Of a stretch of DNA of 64,000 nt, positions 49,601 to 61,469 are shown piece by piece. The DNA is taken from the NCBI GenBank assembly GCA_038502055.1, contig JAXRKN010000038.1, forward strand, positions 5,518,001-5,582,000, written 5' to 3'. A model generated the notes under the pieces. It was not told the DNA's origin. It searched no databases and saw nothing but the letters and a program-made list of their open reading frames with translations. The position numbers were made by a program, and so were the translations under genes. The stretch is from Tanytarsus gracilentus. Lineage: Eukaryota > Arthropoda > Insecta > Diptera > Chironomidae. The number at the start of each line of letters is the position of its first letter. The first letter of the stretch is position 1.

Positions 49601-50396
49601 TGACGTTGGAGGAAAATGGCATATTTGAAATAATTTTTGTTTACTTTAAATGCAAAAGACAGCTTTAAATTTTACGGCGATAGTTTTCAGGAGTGAACGC
49701 AAAGAAAACTTTAAAAAATAATTTTTCATTAAAAAACAATTTATAAAAAAACATTAAAATATTATACACGACAGTGTCCAACCCCTCTAAAAAAATAGTT
49801 CCTAGAATAATTTTTATTTCCCAGCATGTGGGTGGTCACAACACAAAAAAAAACATCTTAAAATGTCTCTCCGCGTCGTCTGCCGTTATCGCATGAAATA
49901 AATTTTGCTTCTTCTTTTGGCTCATTTTTAATTTATTAGAAAAATATTTTTCATCAACAAGCACTGACCAATAAATTCCGAGCGAGTTTTGATCTTGTGG
50001 TTTTTTAACTTTTTCGATATCGATGAAATTGACTTTTAATAGAAAAATTGCTTTAAAGTTTAATTAAATATTCAAGAAAAAAGCAGCCGCTTATGACATT
50101 TCCATACCCTAACACAAGCATAAGAATCGGCGATAAATCTTTCAGATGTGGCATGTTAGAACGAATCATGGTGGGGATGCTTAATGTGAGAGTGAAACGA
50201 GTGCCTTAAATACTTTTTCATGTGACATTTTTTTAAACCTTTCCCAGCATCACTTCATGCTAAATTTTCTCGCGATATAGAAATAAAATTTTTCTTATTA
50301 ATTTTTTAATAATTTTCTCTTTCGACTTTAATTTTATTTTCTCTCCGCTTATCTTACGAAGTAATATCTTTCAAGACGGCAAATCAAAGGTGATGA

Positions 50397-50606
50397 ATGA
50401 GACTTTTTAGCAATAAATTTTGTTCCTTCTTCTTAGCACGCTCTCTCTCTCGCTTCCACTTATTGTGTGCCTTCTTTAATATTTTTTTTCTCCTTCTGAC
50501 TGTCGCGCAAACATTTGCAGCTGAAGTTGGTGATAAATTAATTTCTTATGCAATGAAAAGCTTTCCGAGGAATATAAATAAGAAAAGTGTTTTTATTGTT
50601 AATTAA
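50397..50606 (+). CDS. weak candidate small secreted peptide
   Basis: A 69-residue frame with an ATG. A basic N-terminus is followed by a hydrophobic segment (LLCAFFNIFFLLLTVAQTFA) ending in an A-x-A-like cleavage site and a short polar rest. The position inside long non-coding DNA, the pyrimidine-rich origin of the hydrophobic part and the lack of a known relative make chance likely. The segment CATTTGCAG within it would also pass as a splice acceptor. Confidence 0.12.
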   Translation: MRLFSNKFCSFFLARSLSRFHLLCAFFNIFFLLLTVAQTFAAEVGDKLISYAMKSFPRNINKKSVFIVN

Positions 50607-53600
50607 TGCCAATTTTTCCACATCAATTTCCATCACAGAACGAATGAAAAATAGCAAAAATGAGAAAATCACAAAAGAGGGAATTTTTTTTTTCTTTCGA
50701 AAAAGAACTTCAGAAAACAGCAAAAAAAAGAGTCTCGAGTCGACTGCGTCTGACGAAAATATTCCAAGAATGTTTTCGATCCTAAAAGAAGAAAAAGTTA
50801 TTTTTTTTTCATAGCACACAAGAGGCACAAAAGCAGTGACTCTGAGAAAATAATTAATCTAAAAATAAGAAAATTTCTTATAGAAATCGCAGTCGGAGCA
50901 ACATTGAATGTATTCTTCCACACTAAGTCTCAAGTTTAACATTGAAATTTTCTCTTGTTTCTATTCTCGGCTGTCGCGCATCTCCACATGAGCGAGTTGT
51001 TGTTTATTTATGCCTCTGCTTATGTTGCTTCTTTCACCATCAATTTTGTGATCATCAAATTAGAATGAAAAGTGTGCGATGCACTTTTTAATGTCTCTAA
51101 TTTTATTATCTTTAAGAGGATGGTGACACGCAAACGTGACATTAATTAATTTAGAATTTTGAAATTATGATGTTAAAAAATTAACTTTCCTTGGCATTCC
51201 TTGCACAACAATATAAAAAATACACAGCAGAGAAGAATTTATCTGTGAAGAAAACTGTTTATTTTATGGCTTTCTGAATGCGACTAATAAAAATTTATCG
51301 CTTTGTCTTCAAGGGAGCGATTAAGAGGAGAAAAGTTTTTGGCTAGCGGAGAAAAAAAAATATTCCATCGATTAGACGCTAATTGCCAACAATTTTCGCC
51401 ATTGTGTGTTAAAAAACTTTTATACACATGCTGGTCATGATGATGTGTGCGCTGCAACATTTATGAATATGTGCTGTGATTGCGAGACATTCAGGATTAT
51501 TTAGATGAAAACTTTATCGCATTCTATGGAGGAAGAAAAAATTAATCAATTTTCCGTAAATCATTACGAAGTTTGATAATTAATTTTCCTCCATTTTCCT
51601 CTCGCTCGTACAAATCGATAATGAAATTACACATGGCAAAGGGCAAAGTATATAATATTGCCAATTTACCACAACCGCAAAACTAGCATGAGTGAGTGAA
51701 CGAGAGGAAGGAAAAATGAAGAAAAACATGCCAAAAAAAATATAAAACTTTTCCTTCCACTCGCTCTCTCTGCGTTACGCTCCATTGAGAAAGCAAAACA
51801 ACGAATGATAAGATTAAAAAGATTGATTGTTTAACGGCGGGTGGTGAGTGAGTGCGTTTTGTGTATATTTGAGAAAAATTCTCCCTCTCCGAGATTTCTT
51901 GGAAAGAATTCGGCAATGAAAACAATTTTTCTTTCCTCTTTTTCTTCATATGTTGCTGATATGCGAGTTTAGTTCCATAAATCAGCATGATGTCGCAGCC
52001 TTATGTGATGCAGTTCAAAAGACATTTTGCAATAATTCACAGACAGTTTTGGCGACAATTTAGGATTTCCTGGAATCATTTTTTTGAGGGTTTCGCGTAA
52101 ATCAAATATTTTGAAGAATTACTAATTTACGTACACTAACAGAGTGAAGTTAATTCTTAGAAAACTTCAAAATTGTAATAAAATATTTTTAGACCTAACC
52201 TCAAATTTAAATTAAAAAAAAGCAGTTTTAATAATCCGCATCGACCTCAGCTTACACTTTTGCTCTGCTGTAATAAATTTCCAAAAAGAACAAACCGAGA
52301 AAAAACACAAAATTTTAGACAAAAAGAAATTCTCATAAATCTTCGGCTCGTTCTTCTTTTTTAAGTGTATTTAAAACGAATTGCTGTTTTTAGCGCGCGT
52401 TCACGCCGTGAAAATGTTACAGAAATGAAAATTTTATAAATTACTTTCACATATTCTCATCCATTTAATGAGCGTTAAAATGACTTTTCGGTCCTGACGA
52501 CGACAATATCCCTTTTGCAAAAAAATAGGCGTTATTTTTTTTGTGAGAAAAGAAAAAAGTTTGAAAAATTATCTCTTCGACTTTTTAACATATATCGATG
52601 CGAAATAAATAAGTGAGGAAAATTCTTGAAATTTTGGGTGAGAAAAACATTTATTCGACAGCTATCAATTGGCGCGAGCATCCGTATGTGTGTGCCATGT
52701 TCTCAAGGCGCGCGAGTAAATGTCATAAATCTATTTGTGTGTGAGATTAAGTGGGAGTTTTGTGTGAATACACTTAACAAATAATTGTTTCACTTCCATA
52801 AAGATTTTCATGCTGATCCATTTGGAATTTGAGAGACGTAATTTTGTGATCCCGCTCTGCTGCATGCAAACAACAACAACAACACACAAAAAAGTACAAC
52901 GAGGAAGAAGGAAAATTAAATTAAATTTGTGGAAACTTTTTCTTGTTTTTCCATCTTATATTTCAATCTCATATGATACACACAAACAAATCGTAAAAAT
53001 AGAATGAAAAATTCGACGATGGGGAAAAAATTGAATGTTGGCAATGATCCCAAGCTTTAACGGCAACAACAAATGGAAATTGCTGATTTTTAACTCATAG
53101 CTCTTACTGTAGGCCAATGTGCAGTTTCTTTTTCTCTTGGAGATAGCGCCAAAAGTCAAAGAATTAAGAGGCATTTTTCCGGCTTTTCAAACTTTTTTGG
53201 GATTATTTTTCAGCCGTCAGAGAATTTTGACTTTAAGAAATTCACAAAAATTTATTGCGGCGTAAAATTTGCTTCCCATAAATTATTATAAATCCAGGTG
53301 AAAAATTATTACACGCTTTAAAGAGCATCGAGATTTTTCCATCATGACGCGGTGAAATTTTTTTTGCAACGTTTTTGTAAAAGGGATGAAAAATCGAAAC
53401 AAATTTTTCACTCTCATTTCTTGTGACAGTCAATGACATTGAAAATGTAGATAGACTGGCCCGAGAGCGGCATTTTAAAAATATTGATGAGTCAGTACGA
53501 ATTTTCCAATGAAAATCTCTCTTCATGGTCACCGCAAAGCCGTGCGGCAAAATAAAAACGAACAACATGAGAAATCACTTTGATGTTGGCTCGTGAGTGA

Positions 53601-55779
53601 AAAAGAGATGTCGACAATAAAAAGTCAACAATCTTTAATCAACGTCGCTGATTGTTTTCGCTCGAAATGTCCTTTTCTCGTTACTAAGGGTGCGATAGAA
53701 GAAGAAAAAATGTAAAGATGCTCACAATAAATTATTTTATTTAATAAATTACAAAAGTCTCGGAGGGAAAATCAATAAAAAAGATATTAAGATGAAGCAT
53801 GTGGATGCAAAATAATTTATTTAAAGGAGAAAAATTACGGGAAAAGAAAATTCATTGTCAGATGAAAAATTTCCGATGAGGAGGTGACAACGAAGAAGAA
53901 GAAGGTGGCGAAAGAGGTGGTGTGAAGAGAAATTTCTCTCGTTTCACATCCCCGAACGACTTTTTATTCCGTGTATACCTAACGCGAAAGAAGACAAAAA
54001 AAATAAAAGAGTTTAATGTCTTTTCGCACACGTGCCAGTCATGGAGATAGATTACCTTAGCTCTTTGCTGTTACAAACACGAGTGTGGATGAAGAGAGGC
54101 AGAAAATTTATAGGCAAAAAAGAGAAAAATTGGAAAATGCGAAAATTGAAATTTTTATAGCTTTCGTGCTGGATTTTCACATCTTCACGCGAGAGAGGAA
54201 AAAAAATCGCTTATGACTGACTGCCGTTGACACATTTAATTAACTTAAAGCCGAACAAATTTGCCAAAATACCCGAAAACGAACGCGTGACAGCGTGAAT
54301 TGTTGCGTAAATCGCACAAAACGTTTTACCTTGAGAGTTGCGAGTGACAAGAGAGAGTCGAATTTGTGTGTGTGTGCACAATCCACTTGACTTAAGCCGT
54401 AAATCATTTTCACCGCATCATGAAGTTGGTGATCATCTAGCACATATGCTTAATTTCAATCAAGTAGTGAGCAACAAGGAAAAAAAGAGAGAGATGAAAA
54501 CTGCACGAATGGACACGGAAAGGTTTTTCTTGCTGCTGACACTCGATAGTGGGATGAGGAGAAAAATCAGAGAGAAATTAAAAATAAACAACAAGTTTTT
54601 CCGATGATTTTTTTTTCGCGCGATGTCTGGCATCGTTTCAAACGCCGTACGGCCGACGACGATAATTCTGAGCCATTCGAGTGAGAAATAAGATCGAAAT
54701 GTATTTGAGATGAAAATTTGTGTGCAATGTCTTACTTTTTTTTTGTTCATCTGAACGAATCGAGATTTCTTGACGTGCGCGCGCGTAAATGTAAAAGAAA
54801 TTAATTTAATTTAATTAATCGTATACGCCGACTGATGCTCTCGTTCGTGACACATAGCTCTCGCGATGATACATGAGTTAACTAGAAATGTATGCGGTGA
54901 TGCCTCAACATGATGTCATCCTCTCCTCACAATATAAACGCGATATTTATAGAACAAATTTTAAAGTCTTGAGATTTTTTCTCACTCACTCTGCTCTCGA
55001 TCTCTCTCACCCCCCCCCTCTTACACTATCGAAGGCGTTTGAATTTAGACAAATTAAATCATGCTCTGGATGTGATAAAATTAATAGTCAATGGATTACT
55101 CGAGTCAAAATTTTAATTAATTTATTACACCGAGACTTATTTTTTGGGTAGATGAAACAGAGAAATCTCATATTTTATCATCATCATCATCATTATAATT
55201 GTCGTCGATTGTGTGATCAAAGCGAGAATGCTGAAGTGCTTCTTTTTCTTTGTTGTTCAAACATCACGGCACTCGTTAAGTGAATTAACAACACAATAAA
55301 AAAAAGAATACAGTCGACATGTAATTGCAGTTGGGAGAGCTGAAGAAGTTTCATGTAGGGGAAAAATGCAGCGTGTACAATTAATAATTCAGTTCAACTC
55401 TTTACGACTCCCAACTAGCAATTAAAGACTTGCTTTGTACTTTTCACTTCTCTCTCTCTCTTTCTTTTCTCTGTTTCCACTTAATATATTTTTTTTGCAA
55501 CACTCGCATTCCCTTTTTATACACACTCATGTGTGTAGAGACTCCGCCTCAAAAAATGTCAGCAATTTTCTTTTATTATTTTACAATTTCTTTCACTTGA
55601 CTCCTGTTCTGCCCCTTTTTAATGGCAAATTAATTTGGAAATAATTGTTATGAATAAATAAGAATTTAAATGCGGATTTCAATTTTTTAATTATCTAAAA
55701 ATTTCTTTCTGTGGCACTAGTGCGCACTTTAAAAAATAAAATTAAAAAATTTTAACGGAAATTTTCAATTCAATAATAA

Positions 55780-57070
55780 CCAGACTCTAGTTCGACTAAG
55801 CAAATAAAATAATTAGAAAATCTAAAATCCCGAAGGTCACAGACTAAAACGTTCAACAAGTTCGACTTAATTATTTCTCAAAAGATCAACTCATTGAGAT
55901 CTCTCTTACTTTTGATTTACTCATCCTTTGACATTAACCAGATGCTGCAAATTATGATTTGATGTAAATTAAGTGAAGGCGCTTCTTTCCTCCTCATTCT
56001 GATTCATCTCAGTGCTTATTAATTTACTCATAATATTTTGAGTGTTCCAAAACACAAATTTTATTTCCATCGCGTGTTCGCGTAAGAACACACTCATATG
56101 CATATTGAAGATGTTTTCTCAGTAGTTGTTTTTATTTAACGCACTCTTCTTTTATTTTTATTTCACACTCAACTGTTGATAGAGAACAATTCAATATTTT
56201 AATTGAAACATTTTTAAAATACCTGAGTGATAATGAAAAATAAAATAGCGTTTCTACGAAACTTAATATAATGAAGAGTGTGTGATGACGTCACTCAAGC
56301 TGCTCAAATATTACTTCATAAAATATTAAATGAATAATAATATCTTCATTCGAAAGATTCTTGGTGATTGTAGTTTTTAAAAACAATTTTATATTTAATC
56401 AGTTGTTATGACACAACACTAATTCTCGCTTAAGTGCGGATGCTATCGAGGTACGCTTCAATAGCAAATGAACAACGTCAATACGTGAGCAAATGCCTCT
56501 TTTATCGCCACACATATTCGCCAGTAATTTTAATTATTCAAACAATTGTCGAATTCTACACGAGCATCGCAAATATTGGATTAAAACGTCAGTTGATGCG
56601 CGAATGACAAGTATTTCTCTCTCTATGTTTGTGGCATGTGACAGTGTCAGATGAGGAAAATAAATAATAACACAGACGAAAGAAAGCAATTTGTAGCTAA
56701 GGTCTACGCAAAGTTACTTTTTGTGGAAATGGCAATGCGATTAAATTTCAATTTTTCTTCGTCGCTTTGAAGTTTTCCTTGAACCTAGAGAGACTTTCGA
56801 TATGGATGAAAAAAAATCTGCCAAAAAATTATGTAAAATATTTTTCTGGGGATGCGGAAATTTATGACATGTTCGGAAATTGAAATTTATTGCAAACGAA
56901 ACTCACAGTGGTAAATCTGGAGATTGATGTCAAGAGTCCTCTTTAATGTTTTAACTTCAACACACACACACACACACACACAGAAATGCTCTTTGAGTAA
57001 TTTTTGCTTCCATATCTTTTGTTATAACTTTCGTTTGATAACAACGACTGCAACGAGATCAAACAAGAAA
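55780..57070 (+). repeat. 1.29-kb tandem duplication, copy 1
   Basis: A 1291-bp unit starting CCAGACTCTAGTTCGACT and ending ATCAAACAAGAAA is followed directly by a second copy. It has no coding potential and includes a CA microsatellite at 56961-56982. Confidence 0.95.
56961..56982. repeat. CA microsatellite (copy 1)
   Basis: Eleven CA units within duplication copy 1; repeated with the same length in copy 2 at 58240-58261. Confidence 0.85.
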
Positions 57071-58349
57071 CCAGACTCTAGTTCGACTAAGAAATAAAAT
57101 AATTGTAAAATCTAAAATCCCGAAGGTCACAGACTAAAACGTTCAACAAGTTCGACTTAATTATTTCTCAAAAGATCAACTCATTGAGATCTCTCTTACT
57201 TTTGATTTACTCATCCTTTGACATTAACCAGATGCTGCAAATTATGATTTGATGTAAATTAAGTGAAGGCGCTTCTTTCCTCCTCATTCTGATTCATCTC
57301 AGTGCTTATTAATTTACTCATAATATTTTGAGTGTTCCAAAACACAAATTTTATTTCCATCGCGTGTTCGCGTAAGAACACACTCATATGCATATTGAAG
57401 ATGTTTTCTCAGTAGTTGTTTTTATTTAACGCACTCTTCTTTTATTTTTATTTCACCTCAACTGTTGATAGAGAACAATTAATATTTTAATTGAAAATTT
57501 TTAAAATACCTGAGTGATAATGAAAAAAAAATAGCGTTTCTACGAAACTTAATATAATGAAGAGTGTGTGTGACGTCACTCAAGCTGCTCAAATATTCTT
57601 ATAAAATATTAAATGAATAATAATATCTTCATTCGAAAGATTCTTGGTGATTGTAGTTTTTAAAAACAATTTTATATTTAATAGTTGTTATGACACAACA
57701 CTAATTTGCTTAAGTGCGGTGCTATCGAGGTACGCTTCAATAGCAAATGAACAACGTCAATACGTGAGCAAATGCCTCTTTTATCGCCACACATATTCGC
57801 CAGTAATTTTAATTATTCAAACAATTGTCGAATTCTACACGAGCATCGCAAATATTGGATTAAAACGTCAGTTGATGCGCGAATGACAAGTATTTCTCTC
57901 TCTATGTTTGTGGCATGTGACAGTGTCAGATGAGGAAAATAAATAATAACACAGACGAAAGAAAGCAATTTGTAGCTAAGGTCTACGCAAAGTTACTTTT
58001 TGTGGAAATGGCAATGCGATTAAATTTCAATTTTTCTTCGTCGCTTTGAAGTTTTCCTTGAACCTAGAGAGACTTTCGATATGGATGAAAAAAAATCTGC
58101 CAAAAAATTATGTAAAATATTTTTCTGGGGATGCGGAAATTTATGACATGTTCGGAAATTGAAATTTATTGCAAACGAAACTCACAGTGGTAAATCTGGA
58201 GATTGATGTCAAGAGTCCTCTTTAATGTTTTAACTTCAACACACACACACACACACACACAGAAATGCTCTTTGAGTAATTTTTGCTTCCATATCTTTTG
58301 TTATAACTTTCGTTTGATAACAACGACTGCAACGAGATCAAACAAGAAA
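57071..58349 (+). repeat. 1.29-kb tandem duplication, copy 2
   Basis: Direct second copy, 1279 bp, net 12 bases shorter than copy 1. All visible differences are in its first half: one at the start (about 57093-57107) and about eleven single-base losses between about 57456 and 57720. The second half, including the CA repeat, appears identical. The frame at 57644-57886 exists only because of these shifts. The pattern suggests poorly corrected long reads or a falsely separated haplotype rather than an old duplication. Confidence 0.95.
58240..58261. repeat. CA microsatellite (copy 2)
   Basis: Same CA tract as in duplication copy 1. Confidence 0.85.
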
Positions 58350-61300
58350 GTTTCTCATAAAAAGCTCTTTACATGAAATAACATGAGAAAGCGAGAGAAG
58401 GAGGGGATAAAAGAAGGAAGAAGGTTAAAAAGGAATTTTCCATGGACGAGTGGAGCAGAACTAAAAGTTTTCTTCTTTTTATACCAAGCTGAAAATAAAA
58501 ACCTTTTTCTCTCCTTGTTGTCGGAACTGCTCAAAAAGATGAACTATGAATTATGAATTATAGTTTACTTATGCTGTGCACAGTGAAGAGAGAAAAAGAA
58601 TAAGAAGCATGGCTGGAAGAGAAGAATTTTTTTTTGCTTTGATGGTACTTAACGGTATTACAAAAGAGAAGAACTTTGACATTCTCAAAGAGATTTTTCC
58701 CCTCAAAGTTCACTTATTTTTTGTTCTGTGTGCACTCGACTGCAATCTCAGGAAATTAATGCTCAATTTTTGAGTGGACGATAAAATTGTGTAAGGAAGA
58801 GAAAATTTTCCTATGAAAAATCAATTCCATTTTCCTTCCTTTGTGAAACTTTTCTGTAATTAAAAGAGAAAAGTTTTATTAATTTTTTATCATTTTATTT
58901 ATTACCAAAGATAATTTTAACTGCTGTCATTTAAATTCAAAAACAAAAAAGTTAAAAGCTCACAACTCCTCTTCAGTTTCATAGTTTTCAATTAATTACA
59001 ATTACAACATCAATCGAATTAAACCGATTTAATAACATTTTATGTACATGTCGATGAGTCGGCATCGAAACAAAAGAAGACGCAAATTTTCTTCTTGATC
59101 TCGAATGTGAAATATAACATGAGAAGAGAATCAAATGCGATAATATAGCAGACATCAACGAGAGCATATTCATGTATATATGTTTAGAAGGCAAAATTTG
59201 CCGCCTCACAATGTTCTCATGTATATATATTTCCTCCACTTCACCTTACTCTTTCGCATGGGAGGGAGAAGGGAAAAAATTTGAATTTATTTACAGCAGC
59301 GCGGCAGCAACTAGGGAATTTAATTCGTATGTTTGGCAAATAAATACGGCGTAAAACAATGAAATTGTTTGATAGAGTGAGTGAGTGAGAGAGAGAAACC
59401 GATCGACAATGGATGTTAAAAAGAGCATTTACGCCATCGATAGCGAGCACCAGTTTCTGGGAATGCTGATGTCGAGGAATTTTTTTATTTTCATGCAAAA
59501 GGTGCAACTTAAATTCCACTCAATTGCGTTATGCTTGCGAAATTATTTTTCAAAATGGTTGCCATACTCTCTTTCTCGCGCTGCCATCGCGTTGTCGTTG
59601 CCTGCCTGATACTCTCTGACTCGTTGATGAGCTGATGCGAAAGAGCAAAAGAGTTTGAGGAATTTAAGATATTTCGTTTGTTCTTTTGTGTCGAATATTT
59701 TCATGTTTTTATTTTTGCCCCGCGATCTCTCTCACTCACTTACAACCGCTGCTCGCTCTGTCTCTCCAATGAATCTAAAAAGATGATAGTTCGCGTTATT
59801 TTTTTTAAAATTAGACCTCGCATATTTTGAAATTTTTAAAAGGAATTTCTTTATAATTACGAAACTTACTGGTATGAGGTACGGCGCGGTTAATGTAGGC
59901 TGACTTTCTTATGAAGTTATAATTTGCTTAATTATTTTAGAGACAAAAATTAACGGGAACGAGGAGGAAATTCTTTTGATATTTTTTTCTATTAAATTCC
60001 TTAAAATTTATTTTAATTGCTAAATTTCATGGAAAGAAATATATTTTTAAAAAATCTTAACTGAAGTTTAATTTTAAATTTTTGAGGTTAAAATTTTAAA
60101 AGCATAAAACCTACAAAGCTTCTACAGCTACCTTCGCCACGTGAATTGAATTGGATTTAAAAACTCTTTCATAAACCAACAAAAGGTAATCAAAGTTCAG
60201 AGTCAATATGTGGGTGTTTATAATCGCATCATGTCTGCGAAACGGAAATGTAAACAAGAAGAAAAAATTGCATTTATTTTTCTATTCATGCACTGCTTTA
60301 TACTTCTCTCAGTCAACAACAAACAAACGATGGCAAACGCGCAATGCCGTGAATAGCTTTCTCGCCTCGTAAAAAAATTATCTTAAAGAGATTTTCATTT
60401 ATTATAATTAATATTATTCAGAGATAGATGCACATATACACACACACGTTCAAAATAGATCCAGACAACGTATAAACAATGCAATGAGAGAAGACGATAA
60501 TCAATTAACATGATGATGATAATAATGAAGAGAAAAAGATTAGGTAAAACCCTTTTAATGAGCCATTTGGGTTTGTAAGGTATAATAATTTAATGGCGTG
60601 TCGTGGCATGAGAAAGATTAATAAGAAACAATTTCTAAATAGGGCTCAATTGGATGCGCGGCAGCAATATGAAATTTAATTCCCAACGTTGCATCTGTGA
60701 AAGAAGAAATTAATTGTTTCGATAAAAGGTTATGTGTGTGCTCACTCTAGAAAAGAAGAAGGGAGCGAGAAAAAGAAACGACAAATGAATGTGCTGGGCA
60801 ATGATAAATTAAGAACAAAAGACACACACACGGCACACTATAAAAAAAGTCATAGAACATTAAGAAGAATAAAACAATGAAATTCGGGAAAAAATTAAAT
60901 AAAAGTCGGAGAATGGAAAGAAACAAACTACGAAGGTATTTCCTAAGGAATTTTTCTTTCTGCTGCTGTTGAATTTTTGATTTCATTTCCAAGAAGATAC
61001 GCGAAATACAACATTAAAAAGTTCCGCATCACTCGAGTGATTTTGTAGAGGCAGAGCTCTCCAATTACCGATTAACATCAAAGCAAAGCTACAATTAAGT
61101 TGATATAAAATTAAATGTGAGAGATGTGATTAGTGTCTAGTTCGATAGTCTTTATTGTATCAAATAATAGTCTTTGATGAACCATTTTTTCCATCTCTTT
61201 TATCAAAGAAAGTACAAACAAGGTTGAAGAAATTAAATTTTAAAAATTAGCCAGCATTGAAATCTTTTTAAAAAAAATTGTTAAAATATCGTCAATGTCG

Positions 61301-61447
61301 AGAAATTTTTAAAATTTAAATACTTAAATGACTGCACATGGTTAAAAGAGAAAAGAAGAAAATCTCTCGATATTGCTACTGAAAAAGGCTATAAAAGAGA
61401 CGTATAACAAACAATAACATAAAAATGAGCGAGACAGTCCCGAGGAA

Positions 61448-61469
61448 AGAGAGAGAGAGAGAGAGAGAT
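61448..61469. repeat. GA microsatellite
   Basis: About eleven GA/AG units in otherwise AT-rich DNA. Confidence 0.85.

Noticed and set aside
57644..57886. Open frame in duplication copy 2
   Set aside because: The same stretch in copy 1 is broken; the frame exists only because of single-base losses in copy 2 that look like sequence errors.
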